This document shows, one piece after another, positions 8,999 to 15,858 of a stretch of 48,824 bases of DNA. Below the pieces are notes generated by a model. It was given only the letters and a program-made list of their open reading frames with translations. It ran no database searches and was not told the DNA's origin. Position 1 is the stretch's first letter. Each line of letters starts with the position of its first letter. Made by a program: the position numbers and the translations under genes. The stretch spans positions 1-48,824 of the forward strand of contig JADFCW010000008.1 in NCBI GenBank assembly GCA_017161705.1. The letters run 5' to 3'. Source of the stretch: Candidatus Sumerlaeota bacterium (GTDB taxonomy: Bacteria; Sumerlaeota; Sumerlaeia; JADFCW01).

Positions 8999-10741
8999 CT
9001 ACTTTTCCGTTTGGAGTAGTCGCGGCAGGCGCGGTTCGACAATACGAACCGCCAGGTTCTCCACCCCATCGTCGTCGCGTTCGGGCGAACCCAGCAGGTC
9101 GTTGCCGAGATACGTGGCCTGCGTTCGCAGCGGGTCGTCCTTTGGCTCGAAGAGGAACATAATGGGCGTCGAAGCCGCCTGCGCTTTGGGCCGGAACCGG
9201 ATCCTTGCCACATAGCCGCGTTCGGCCAACACGCGCCGCCCAAGGCAAGATACCGCATACACGATTCGACCGGCGGTATTCGAGACGCTGTTCTCCAGAT
9301 GAATGTCGAACGGAAACTGGTCGTGGAAATCGCCGTCAAAAATGTTGACGCCGGTGGTAATCCAATTGTTTGCGTCGTCGTCCACCACTTCGAGAACGTT
9401 GGGATCGAAGGCGATCTTCAGCGCCAACTTGCTGACGTCGAGCAGGCGCGGATTTTCGAACCACACACCCACGTAGAAATCCTCGTTCACGGGAATCTCC
9501 TCGCGGTTGGTGGTCAGGCGGAGCCGGATGCCGCCGCGCGAAGGGCTTTTGCCGGGGCCGGCAAACAATTCGTCGCCGATAGGCGGTCCGTCCGCCAGCG
9601 CCGCCGGCGAATACACCTGCAACGACATGCCCAGTGCGCCCGTATTGCCCGTGCCGCCAAGAATATTGACCCCTTCGGTGTTCGATAACGCCGTGCGCTT
9701 CATTTGCCATACGCCAAACGTGATGTCGGAGGCATGGACGGGGGCGAGCGACTTCCAGCGGATGGAGAAGAAATCCGCCGACTGCGCCGCGGTCGGTTTG
9801 GCCAGCCGCGCGCGATACGTCAAGATGCCCGCTTCGGTAAAGACGACCGACTCCGACTGGCCTTCGATCAATGGAGCAATATCCTCCTCGTCGAGTCGGA
9901 GCGGTTCGAGCACCCTCGGGTCGTACTGCAAAATAATCTCGATGGTTTGAAATTCCTTTTTCCCCGGATTGGCAAGCGACAGGCGTGTTTCCAGCTCGTC
10001 GCCCACGGGCACGCTGGCCTGGAATGGAGTCAGATAGACAAGGGCCACATCGGGCGGCGGGCGATAGGAAAATGCCGCCGACACGGCCGGAGCGGCCGGT
10101 GCGGCAGCACGCGGTGGAGGGGGCGGAGCACCCTGAACGACGGTTGCGGGCCCTTTGTCGCGGGTCGAAGCCGGTCCTTTGCCCGGCGGAGTCGGCACAC
10201 CGCCCGCGGGTGTCGGCGATGGCTGGGTGCGCGAAGTCCGGCCCGATGTGCGACCCGCTATGCCCGGTGCGGGGCCTGTATCGGCGCCCGTCGAAGGCGA
10301 GCCGTATCGCCCCGTGCGCGGATTGCGGGTGCGAGTGCCGATGTTCCCTGTGCCGAGTCCGCCAGGGCCGAATGTCCCGGGATAATTGGGATAGCCGGTT
10401 CCGTAGCCCGAACCGTAGCCGGTGGAGTATCCGTAAGGATTGGTCGTTACCCCATATTGGGTAGGATCTTGATAGGAATACCCCGAACCATATTGTCCAT
10501 ACTGTCCATAAGACCCTGCTGGATTGTAGCCGGAATAGGGCGTAACCGCCGGCCGGCTGTATTGTGCATGCAATGGCAGGGCCGCCAGGTTCATGCAAAG
10601 CAGGACCGCCGACCGCAACGGAGAAAGAGCGCGGCGGGCCTGCTGCGGCACGGGGCGGCTGGAATGCGCTGCCAAGCATTCCGTCTTGTTTGAATCTGAA
10701 TTCCGCCGTTGCGTAATCACAATTGCCGACGGTCCTTTCAC
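8999..10741 (-). CDS. Exported protein with Gly/Tyr-rich linker and two cohesin-like domains
   Basis: The 580-aa product has a long basic N-terminus and a hydrophobic signal ending in LPLHAQ (cleavage near residue 60). A Tyr/Gly/Gln-rich low-complexity stretch follows at about 61-120, then a Pro/Thr/Arg-rich linker to about 230. Two similar beta-sandwich modules come next. Module 1 (about 231-380) has VPVGDELETRLSLANPG and LQYDPRVLEPL; module 2 (about 405-560) has IPVNEDFYVGVWFEN and IAFDPNVLEVV. The pattern of a hydrophobic strand, a D/E-rich loop and a YDP-type turn is typical of cohesin and related modules. The GTG start has AAAAGGA only 3 nt upstream, so a GTG 21 nt downstream is possible. 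A scaffold, adhesion or pseudopilin-associated role is inferred, not shown. Confidence 0.65.
   Translation of the reverse strand: MKGPSAIVITQRRNSDSNKTECLAAHSSRPVPQQARRALSPLRSAVLLCMNLAALPLHAQYSRPAVTPYSGYNPAGSYGQYGQYGSGYSYQDPTQYGVTTNPYGYSTGYGSGYGTGYPNYPGTFGPGGLGTGNIGTRTRNPRTGRYGSPSTGADTGPAPGIAGRTSGRTSRTQPSPTPAGGVPTPPGKGPASTRDKGPATVVQGAPPPPPRAAAPAAPAVSAAFSYRPPPDVALVYLTPFQASVPVGDELETRLSLANPGKKEFQTIEIILQYDPRVLEPLRLDEEDIAPLIEGQSESVVFTEAGILTYRARLAKPTAAQSADFFSIRWKSLAPVHASDITFGVWQMKRTALSNTEGVNILGGTGNTGALGMSLQVYSPAALADGPPIGDELFAGPGKSPSRGGIRLRLTTNREEIPVNEDFYVGVWFENPRLLDVSKLALKIAFDPNVLEVVDDDANNWITTGVNIFDGDFHDQFPFDIHLENSVSNTAGRIVYAVSCLGRRVLAERGYVARIRFRPKAQAASTPIMFLFEPKDDPLRTQATYLGNDLLGSPERDDDGVENLAVRIVEPRLPRLLQTEK
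10490..10516. repeat. 9-bp tandem repeat inside the coding region of the cohesin-like protein
   Basis: The plus strand reads ATATTGTCC, ATACTGTCC, ATAAGACCC: two good units and one decayed unit with a period of 9. On the coding (minus) strand they give Tyr-Gly-Gln steps in the Tyr/Gly-rich linker. The first unit is identical to the first unit of the intergenic array at 27136. Confidence 0.6.
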
Positions 10742-10910
10742 AATTCCTTTTCAAGGATAGAATGGCTCGGCGCGGGGGCGATTGCAACTGCTTTTGCTGC
10801 CGATACGGAACCTGAGCCTCCAAGAGGCAGGGCGAAACCCCACCCTCGGATGGAGGCATGCCTTCCGCGGCGCTAGCCCCCTCGCAACTTCTGCATTCTT
10901 TATGCCAGCA

Positions 10911-12653
10911 TTATACCCATGCCAAGACGCCGGCGACCAGAAACGGCAGGTCGAGCAAAAATGCCCAAAGCAGATGCGAGCGCATTCTCTGCCGATAGGT
11001 GACCCAGTACACGGCAGCCATTACCAGCACAGGGGTCAGCGGCAGCCACGCGTCGCGGAATTGCCCGGTCGAAAGCCCCAGGACCGCGGCCATGATAGCC
11101 AGACCGGCCAGAATAAAGCTCAGCAAATAATGCGTCGGTTTGCGCCCTACAAGGATCGGCAGCGTCTCGCGTCCCAGCAATAAATCCCCTTCGATCTCGC
11201 GATAGTCCACTGTCAGCGAGCGAACCATGGCCAGCCCAAACACGAATCCGGCTGTCAATATCAACGGCGTCATATTGCGCCCCCCCAGCCACGCGATGCC
11301 GTACGTATGCACCCACGGGATAATGACAATCATCATCGCCCATGCCAGAGCCACGCACAAGTCTTTCGAGCCGGGAATGTTATGAAGATGACGATAGCGC
11401 ATACGTCGCGCCCAGGATTCCGGAATGCGCCCGAAACTATAGATCGCCCCCGCGAATGTGGTCAGCGCAACCAGGGCAAACACCCAGACGCCCATCCAGG
11501 CGCTGAGCACAATGGCAGCCAAAAGCGACAATAGCGCCCCGCACAGCGCCGTACGCCGATGCGCGGCAAACTGCCGCGTCGGGCCCGACACCAGCGACAG
11601 ATCGCGCGGCAGCGTCGCCCACAAATGCAACAAGTGCATCGAACCCAGATAGAAAAACGGCAGCCCCGAATAAGCCAAACGATACTCCAGACGCATCAAG
11701 TGGCTGGCGACCAGCGCCAAAGCCCCCGCCCCAAGCGCCAGAAACACCTGGCCGATGACCAGAAGCCGCAACAGAGCCGATGCCGCCCGCCACACCAGCG
11801 GCCGTCGCCGCCGTTGCAGCCATTCCAGCCGATCCACCACCTGCTCGATGATCCAATGGGGCGTCGAAGCCCCCGCCGTGACGCCGATTTCCTTATATCG
11901 CTCCAGCGCATCCAGAGGCAACTCTTCCGCCGTTTCGACATGCCACGTCGGCACGCCGCGCTCGCGCGACAGCTCGACCAGCCGCGTCGTATTGGCGCTG
12001 CCCCGCCCGCCTACAACTACCACCGCATCCACCTGTCCCGTCAGTTCAAACAGCTCCAACTGACGATTGTTGGTGTCGCTGCAGCGGGTGTTGAACACCT
12101 GCACGTTCTTACAGCGTCGGCGAATCGCCTCGACGCAGCGCTCGAAGCGGTCGCCCCCCTGTGTCGTCTGCGCCACCACGCAGACCTTTTCCAGGCCATC
12201 GGGCAGTGTTTCGACCTCTTCCGGTTTTTCAATCACCAGACCCCGCCCATGAGAATAGCCCAGTAGACCCTCGACCTCGGCGTGGCCGCGGTCGCCGACA
12301 ATAATGACATGGAACCCTTCGGCGGCCTGGCGCTCGACAATGCGCTGGGTGCGCGCCACATGCGGACAGGTGGCGTCAATGACCTCGAATCCGCCCGCGG
12401 CCAGATTCTCTTTGACGTCGGGCGCAACGCCGTGGGCGCGGATCAGAATCGGTCCGCCGCTGCGGCATTCCGGCTCCTTCGGCATTTGCTCAATGCCCTT
12501 GGTGCGGAGCAAATCCAGCGCCTGCCGGTTGTGAATGAGAGGGCCGAACGTCAGGATGCGCTGCGAGCGCTCGTGCGCCACACGAAGCGCCAGATTGACG
12601 GCACGCCGCACACCCCAGCAGAACCCAGCGGTTTTGGCCAGTCGAATACCCAT
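10911..12653 (-). CDS. ispH: IspH (HMBPP reductase) fused to a UbiA-like membrane domain
   Basis: Residues 1-285 are a complete 4-hydroxy-3-methylbut-2-enyl diphosphate reductase, the last MEP-pathway enzyme, making IPP and DMAPP with a [4Fe-4S] cluster. All key residues are visible: cluster Cys12 (GFCWGV), Cys96 (DATCPHV) and Cys191; His41, His74 and His124; Glu126 (HAEVEG); and the SANT and GAST phosphate-binding loops. Residues about 290-580 add eight or nine hydrophobic helices with the second Asp motif of UbiA prenyltransferases, DYREIEGDLLLGRETLP (about 483-499). The first UbiA Asp motif should lie near 338-352, but that region reads HLLHLWATLPRD and lacks the usual D-x-x-D spacing. The ATG at 12653 follows AAGG by 6 nt. 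The reading frame is continuous, so this is a genuine fusion in the sequence as given. Confidence 0.93.
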   Translation of the reverse strand: MGIRLAKTAGFCWGVRRAVNLALRVAHERSQRILTFGPLIHNRQALDLLRTKGIEQMPKEPECRSGGPILIRAHGVAPDVKENLAAGGFEVIDATCPHVARTQRIVERQAAEGFHVIIVGDRGHAEVEGLLGYSHGRGLVIEKPEEVETLPDGLEKVCVVAQTTQGGDRFERCVEAIRRRCKNVQVFNTRCSDTNNRQLELFELTGQVDAVVVVGGRGSANTTRLVELSRERGVPTWHVETAEELPLDALERYKEIGVTAGASTPHWIIEQVVDRLEWLQRRRRPLVWRAASALLRLLVIGQVFLALGAGALALVASHLMRLEYRLAYSGLPFFYLGSMHLLHLWATLPRDLSLVSGPTRQFAAHRRTALCGALLSLLAAIVLSAWMGVWVFALVALTTFAGAIYSFGRIPESWARRMRYRHLHNIPGSKDLCVALAWAMMIVIIPWVHTYGIAWLGGRNMTPLILTAGFVFGLAMVRSLTVDYREIEGDLLLGRETLPILVGRKPTHYLLSFILAGLAIMAAVLGLSTGQFRDAWLPLTPVLVMAAVYWVTYRQRMRSHLLWAFLLDLPFLVAGVLAWV

Positions 12654-12758
12654 ACAAAACCTTAAAAACCCCCGGTTCTATACCGCTGTGCCATTCTGTA
12701 GTCTGTCATTTCCGCACGCAGTGCTATTCCCGTTTCGCGTTTTGCCTTTTTCGCTCGA

Positions 12759-14033
12759 TCACCTCGGCATGGGCGAGGGCGGAATAGGAGGCGGCGGAAC
12801 GGGATTGGCCACATAGGCCAGTTCCTTTGGGCCGTATTTTTCTTCCATCTTCATGACCTGATCCCATGTCACACGCTGGCCCGTGTAGGCCGATGTGCGC
12901 CCCATAATGGCCATGAGCGTGCTGCGCGCAATGTTTTCGGCTTCGTTGAGATAGGGCGCTTCGCCGCGCACGGCCGCAATCAGATCGGTGTGCTCCTGAA
13001 TGTAGGGCTTGCTGCCGTCGGCCTCGGACTTCCACGTCTTGCCGCCGCTGCGAATCGTGCCGCTGGGGTCGCAGGTGCCTTTTGTGCCGACGACCCATTC
13101 GCCGATTTTGTTCCAGCAGTTGTCAATCTGACGGCACATGCTGTGGACATAGACTTCGTTGGGAAAGACGTACTCTACGGCGAAATTGTCGTAGCAGTCG
13201 CCGAAAGGACGACGCAGCTGACTGCCCATGCCGCGCGCCTCGACGGGGTTAGTTCCTAACACCCACAGGATCACATCTAGATTGTGGCAGTGCTGTTCCA
13301 CGATATGGTCGCCGCACGTCCACCGCCAGCGATACCAGGTGCGAATCTGGTATTCGACGTCGCTCATTTCCGGCGGTTTGGGCGGATAGACGCGGGCGCT
13401 GCCGCCGCCGCACCACCAGATGTTGGCGGCGACGATGTCGCCGATCGCCCCGTCGTGAATTCTCTTGATCGTCTCGATATAAGTGGCCTGGTGGCGGCGC
13501 TGCGAACCGACGGCGATGTTGAGTTTCCTGGCGCGCGCCTTCTCGCCCGTGGCGATAACCTGGCGGCAACCGGGTGCGTCCACGGCCGCGGCTTTCTCCA
13601 TAAACACGTGCTTGCCGGCCTCGATAGCCTCATCGAGATGAATAGGATGGAAGTAAATCGGGCTGCAAATCAGGATAATATCGCAATCGGTCTTCATCAT
13701 CTGCTTGTAGCCGTCCAGACCGGTGAAGCAATGGTCGGGGGCGACAGCGAACCCGTCGGCCACTTGTTTGTTGTTCTGGAGAGCGCTGCGCAGTTCCTCG
13801 ATGGGCTCCTCGCGCAGATCGCATAGGGCGGTGAGTTTGACATTGTCGGCCGCCTTGAGCACATCCACGGCGGCCCCGGAACCGCGCCGCCCGCAGCCGA
13901 TCAGGCCAACCTTGATGGGATCGGCGTTGCCGGCGTGCGCAGCGTGGAGAATGTTAAAGCCAGCCAGCGCGGAAGACGCCACCGTAGTTTCGAGAAAGCC
14001 GCGCCGGGACAAACCACGGGATTGCGTTTTCAT
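12759..14033 (-). CDS. Gfo/Idh/MocA-family oxidoreductase with Tat signal (A)
   Basis: This predicted NAD(P)-dependent sugar oxidoreductase is exported by the Tat pathway. The N-terminus carries LSRRGFLETTVAS followed by a hydrophobic stretch ending AAHAG. A Rossmann fold starts at IKVGLIGCGRRGSGA, and the EKAAAVDAPG block corresponds to the usual EKP catalytic region, with Ala where Pro is common. The C-terminal domain has the family's CGDHIVEQHCHNLD metal/substrate block and ends with a Pro-rich tail. The ATG at 14033 has GGAGG 8 nt upstream; the track start at 14132 is too early. It lies 105 nt upstream of the IspH-UbiA gene on the same strand. Its C-terminal part closely resembles the gene at 32460. 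The substrate is unknown. Confidence 0.87.
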   Translation of the reverse strand: MKTQSRGLSRRGFLETTVASSALAGFNILHAAHAGNADPIKVGLIGCGRRGSGAAVDVLKAADNVKLTALCDLREEPIEELRSALQNNKQVADGFAVAPDHCFTGLDGYKQMMKTDCDIILICSPIYFHPIHLDEAIEAGKHVFMEKAAAVDAPGCRQVIATGEKARARKLNIAVGSQRRHQATYIETIKRIHDGAIGDIVAANIWWCGGGSARVYPPKPPEMSDVEYQIRTWYRWRWTCGDHIVEQHCHNLDVILWVLGTNPVEARGMGSQLRRPFGDCYDNFAVEYVFPNEVYVHSMCRQIDNCWNKIGEWVVGTKGTCDPSGTIRSGGKTWKSEADGSKPYIQEHTDLIAAVRGEAPYLNEAENIARSTLMAIMGRTSAYTGQRVTWDQVMKMEEKYGPKELAYVANPVPPPPIPPSPMPR

Positions 14034-14497
14034 CCTCGTGTCCTCCATTGGGGGTTGAAATCCCCACCAGTCATGATTGAGATTTCTTCTGTGCATCGCA
14101 TCCGGAAGCAGCAAAGATGTAGACTCCGGCAATGGTCAAGGGGAATTCCAAGAATCCAACGCGGCCTTCTGCCATAACCAAAAAGATCTTCGCAAGACGG
14201 CTAGACCTCACGATGAAAGATCCTAAGGCGGCCGTAACAGCCAGGGCTATAGTTTGGCGTGCGATGGACCGATACGGCAAAGCGGAATGCTTTTGCTTTG
14301 GACTGCGGCAGCCATGCTGCCGCTTTTGCTCGACAAGTTTCGACGCACCTAACATGGCCTATAGTTGCAAGCGAACATGGAATGCTCCATAAAGATGCAT
14401 GCACTTTGGCATGATCTTTGAACGAAAGGATCAAGGGACTTCAGCCAATCCTTTTGGCGACGGAAATCCGGCGTTGCCGGTGTCGAGGAGATGCGAA
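14034..14497. other. Divergent intergenic region between Gfo/Idh (A) and sppA
   Basis: This 464-nt spacer has no believable gene; track ORFs here are on both strands and unrelated to any family I recognise. Its main feature is the palindromic repeat at 14297-14325. Promoters for both flanking genes should lie here, but none is clear. GAGGAG 7 nt before 14498 marks the sppA start. Confidence 0.4.
14297..14325 (+). repeat. Dispersed palindromic repeat, copy 1
   Basis: The sequence TTTGGACTGCGGCAGCCATG continues as CTGCCGCTT and contains a perfect 8-bp hairpin, GCGGCAGC/GCTGCCGC (14305-14323, loop CAT). Copy 2 at 39851 is identical over this length and copy 3 at 25621 is diverged. The following TTTT makes weak terminator activity possible. 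Confidence 0.75.
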
Positions 14498-15511
14498 ATG
14501 AAAAGACGCAGCGTATCATGGGTCGTGGGGATTGCACTGCTCGCGTGTCTGATGATTGTGGTGATCCTTTTCTCTTCCTTTCTCCGGCCTCAAGGCATTT
14601 CACTTGCCTCAATTGGCAGGGGGGCGGTCGCAATAGTTCGCATTGAAGGCACAATTATGGATCCGACCAATCCGATCCGCCTGATTCGACTGTATGCCAA
14701 GAGCCCCGCTGTCCGCGCCATTCTGGTTCGCATTGAGTCGCCCGGCGGCGCGGTCGGCGCCTCGCAGGAAATTCACCGCGAAATCCTGCGGGCACGGCGC
14801 GACAGCGGCAAGAGAGTTGTGGCCTCGATGGGCAACGTGGCGGCGTCCGGCGGCTACTACGTCGCTTGCGCGGCCGAGGAAATCTTTGCCAATGCCGGCA
14901 CGGTCACCGGCAGCATCGGCGTCGTACTCGAAACATACGACCTTCAGGGCATCAGCAAGAAAATCGGCATAGGCGTCAATACGATCAAGAGCGGCCAGAT
15001 GAAGGACGTCGGTTCGCCCTTCCGCGAAATGACGCCCGAGGAGCGTCAAGTTCTTCAAACCACCATTGACGACACGTACGACCAGTTTCTCGAAGCCGTG
15101 ATCGAGGGAAGGCAGGCGGCGCTGGCCCGCGCATGGCGGAATCACACTGACAAGCCAACCACAGCAAGCCGCGCGACCGACCGCCTGACGACGCCGGGCA
15201 TACCGGCCGCCGATGCCCGCCAAACATCGCCCACGCGCGAGACCCTCAAGGATTTTCTGCGCTCGTTTGCCGACGGCCGCGTCCTCAGCGGGCGTCAGGC
15301 CCTCGAACTCGGCCTGGTTGACCGCCTCGGCGGACTCCAGGACGCCACCGACCGCGCCGCCGAACTTGGCGCCATTCGCGGCAAACCGACCATCCTGCAG
15401 GAACGGCGCAAACCCTCGCTCTGGGAGCTGATCCGTGGACGAAACGATCCCGTTTCACGCTTGATCTCTCCCAACGGCTTCGCTCTCCAATACCGCCTGG
15501 TCTTTGATTAG
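14498..15511 (+). CDS. sppA: Signal peptide peptidase SppA (serine protease)
   Basis: This membrane-anchored protease degrades cleaved signal peptides. The 337-aa product has an N-terminal transmembrane helix (about 8-29) and one SppA/S49 domain. Ser117 in GNVAASGGYYVA is the nucleophile and Lys169 in KSGQMKD the general base; the 52-residue spacing equals that of the short Bacillus-type enzyme. A low-complexity insertion (about residues 215-250, with TDKPTTASRATDRL) splits the C-terminal part and is unusual. The ATG at 14498 has GAGGAG 7 nt upstream; the track start at 14399 is upstream of any conserved sequence. It precedes the lys operon leader but is separated from it by 347 nt that contain a terminator-like signal. 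Confidence 0.93.
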   Translation: MKRRSVSWVVGIALLACLMIVVILFSSFLRPQGISLASIGRGAVAIVRIEGTIMDPTNPIRLIRLYAKSPAVRAILVRIESPGGAVGASQEIHREILRARRDSGKRVVASMGNVAASGGYYVACAAEEIFANAGTVTGSIGVVLETYDLQGISKKIGIGVNTIKSGQMKDVGSPFREMTPEERQVLQTTIDDTYDQFLEAVIEGRQAALARAWRNHTDKPTTASRATDRLTTPGIPAADARQTSPTRETLKDFLRSFADGRVLSGRQALELGLVDRLGGLQDATDRAAELGAIRGKPTILQERRKPSLWELIRGRNDPVSRLISPNGFALQYRLVFD

Positions 15512-15571
15512 CCGGGTCGGAAAAATAGAATCGTGGCCGGTACCTCGGACAGCCGATCCATACCACAACCG

Positions 15572-15595
15572 GCGAACAAAGGCTTCGCTTTTTTT
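15572..15595 (+). terminator. Weak terminator candidate after sppA
   Basis: GCGAA (15572-15576) can pair with TTCGC (15584-15588), and TTTTTTT follows directly. The stem is only 5 bp, so activity is doubtful, but its place 60 nt after the sppA stop and just before a TTGACA element is suggestive. Confidence 0.35.
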
Positions 15596-15608
15596 CGTAA
15601 AAAGGTTC

Positions 15609-15640
15609 TTGACAGAAGCCAACCGAATCCGCAGGCATAG
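15609..15640 (+). promoter_or_regulatory. Possible promoter of the lys operon leader
   Basis: A perfect -35 hexamer TTGACA lies at 15609-15614. The expected -10 region (15632-15640) reads CAGGCATAG, a poor match. The location, about 55 nt before the leader-peptide start, fits, but the -10 is weak and this call is tentative. Confidence 0.3.
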
Positions 15641-15668
15641 CGCTCGTTTTTTTGAAAGGACGCAAAGG

Positions 15669-15764
15669 GTGAACGTAAGTTTTTCGCGAGCAAAGGAGAA
15701 ACCGAGCGGCATAAAGAAGCGCCGTCCGATCATCGGGCGGCGGCGACTTTGCTCTGTTTTTTGA
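15669..15764 (+). CDS. Putative Lys/Arg-rich leader peptide of the lys operon
   Basis: A short ORF starts at GTG 15669, with AAAGGA 8 nt upstream, and ends at TGA 15762-15764, coding 31 residues. Ten of them are basic: four Lys and six Arg, with a Lys-Lys-Arg-Arg run (codons 15714-15725) and an Arg-Arg-Arg run (15738-15746). The 5' arm of a strong hairpin begins exactly at the Arg codons after Lys-Lys. This is the layout of leader peptides that sense charged tRNA for amino-acid operons, and the next gene is homocitrate synthase for lysine. Caution: GC-rich spurious ORFs are often Arg-rich, and CGG codons come for free from the GGGCGGCGGCG pairing segment. The ribosome site and the Lys codons are the stronger evidence. 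Confidence 0.5.
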   Translation: MNVSFSRAKEKPSGIKKRRPIIGRRRLCSVF

Positions 15765-15830
15765 TTGCAGAAAGACCCGGAACTGCAAAGCATTCACCCG
15801 CCGCCCTTCATGACGGCGGGTTTTATTTTT
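15720..15830 (+). promoter_or_regulatory. Putative transcription attenuator of the lys operon
   Basis: Three mutually exclusive pairings are visible. Segment 1:2 is CGCCGTCCGA (15720-15729) with TCGGGCGGCG (15733-15742), 10 bp including one G-U and a TCA loop. Segment 2:3 is GGGCGGCGG (15735-15743) with CCGCCGCCC (15798-15806), 9 perfect GC pairs. Segment 3:4 is CCCGCCG (15797-15803) with CGGCGGG (15814-15820), followed by TTTTATTTTT. A ribosome stalled at the Lys/Arg codons just before segment 1 would free segment 2 to pair with 3, preventing the terminator. Unstalled translation would let 1:2 and then 3:4 form. The pairings are seen in the sequence; the regulation is inferred. Confidence 0.6.
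15797..15830 (+). terminator. Rho-independent terminator just upstream of homocitrate synthase
   Basis: A 7-bp all-GC stem, CCCGCCG/CGGCGGG (plus one A-T pair), with a 10-nt loop is followed by TTTTATTTTT. It ends only 28 nt before the ATG of the first lys gene. It could simply end sppA transcription, but at 286 nt after sppA, and with an alternative pairing partner upstream, it fits better as an attenuator terminator. Confidence 0.8.
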
Positions 15831-15858
15831 GCCCAACGACATTTGGGGGAGCACGGCC

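Noticed and set aside
15512-15858. Possible lysine riboswitch or T-box in the lys leader
   Set aside because: I could not find the conserved lysine-riboswitch core or the T-box AGGGTGG-type antiterminator bulge; GGGTGAACG at 15667 is a partial resemblance only. The leader-peptide attenuator explains the pairings better.
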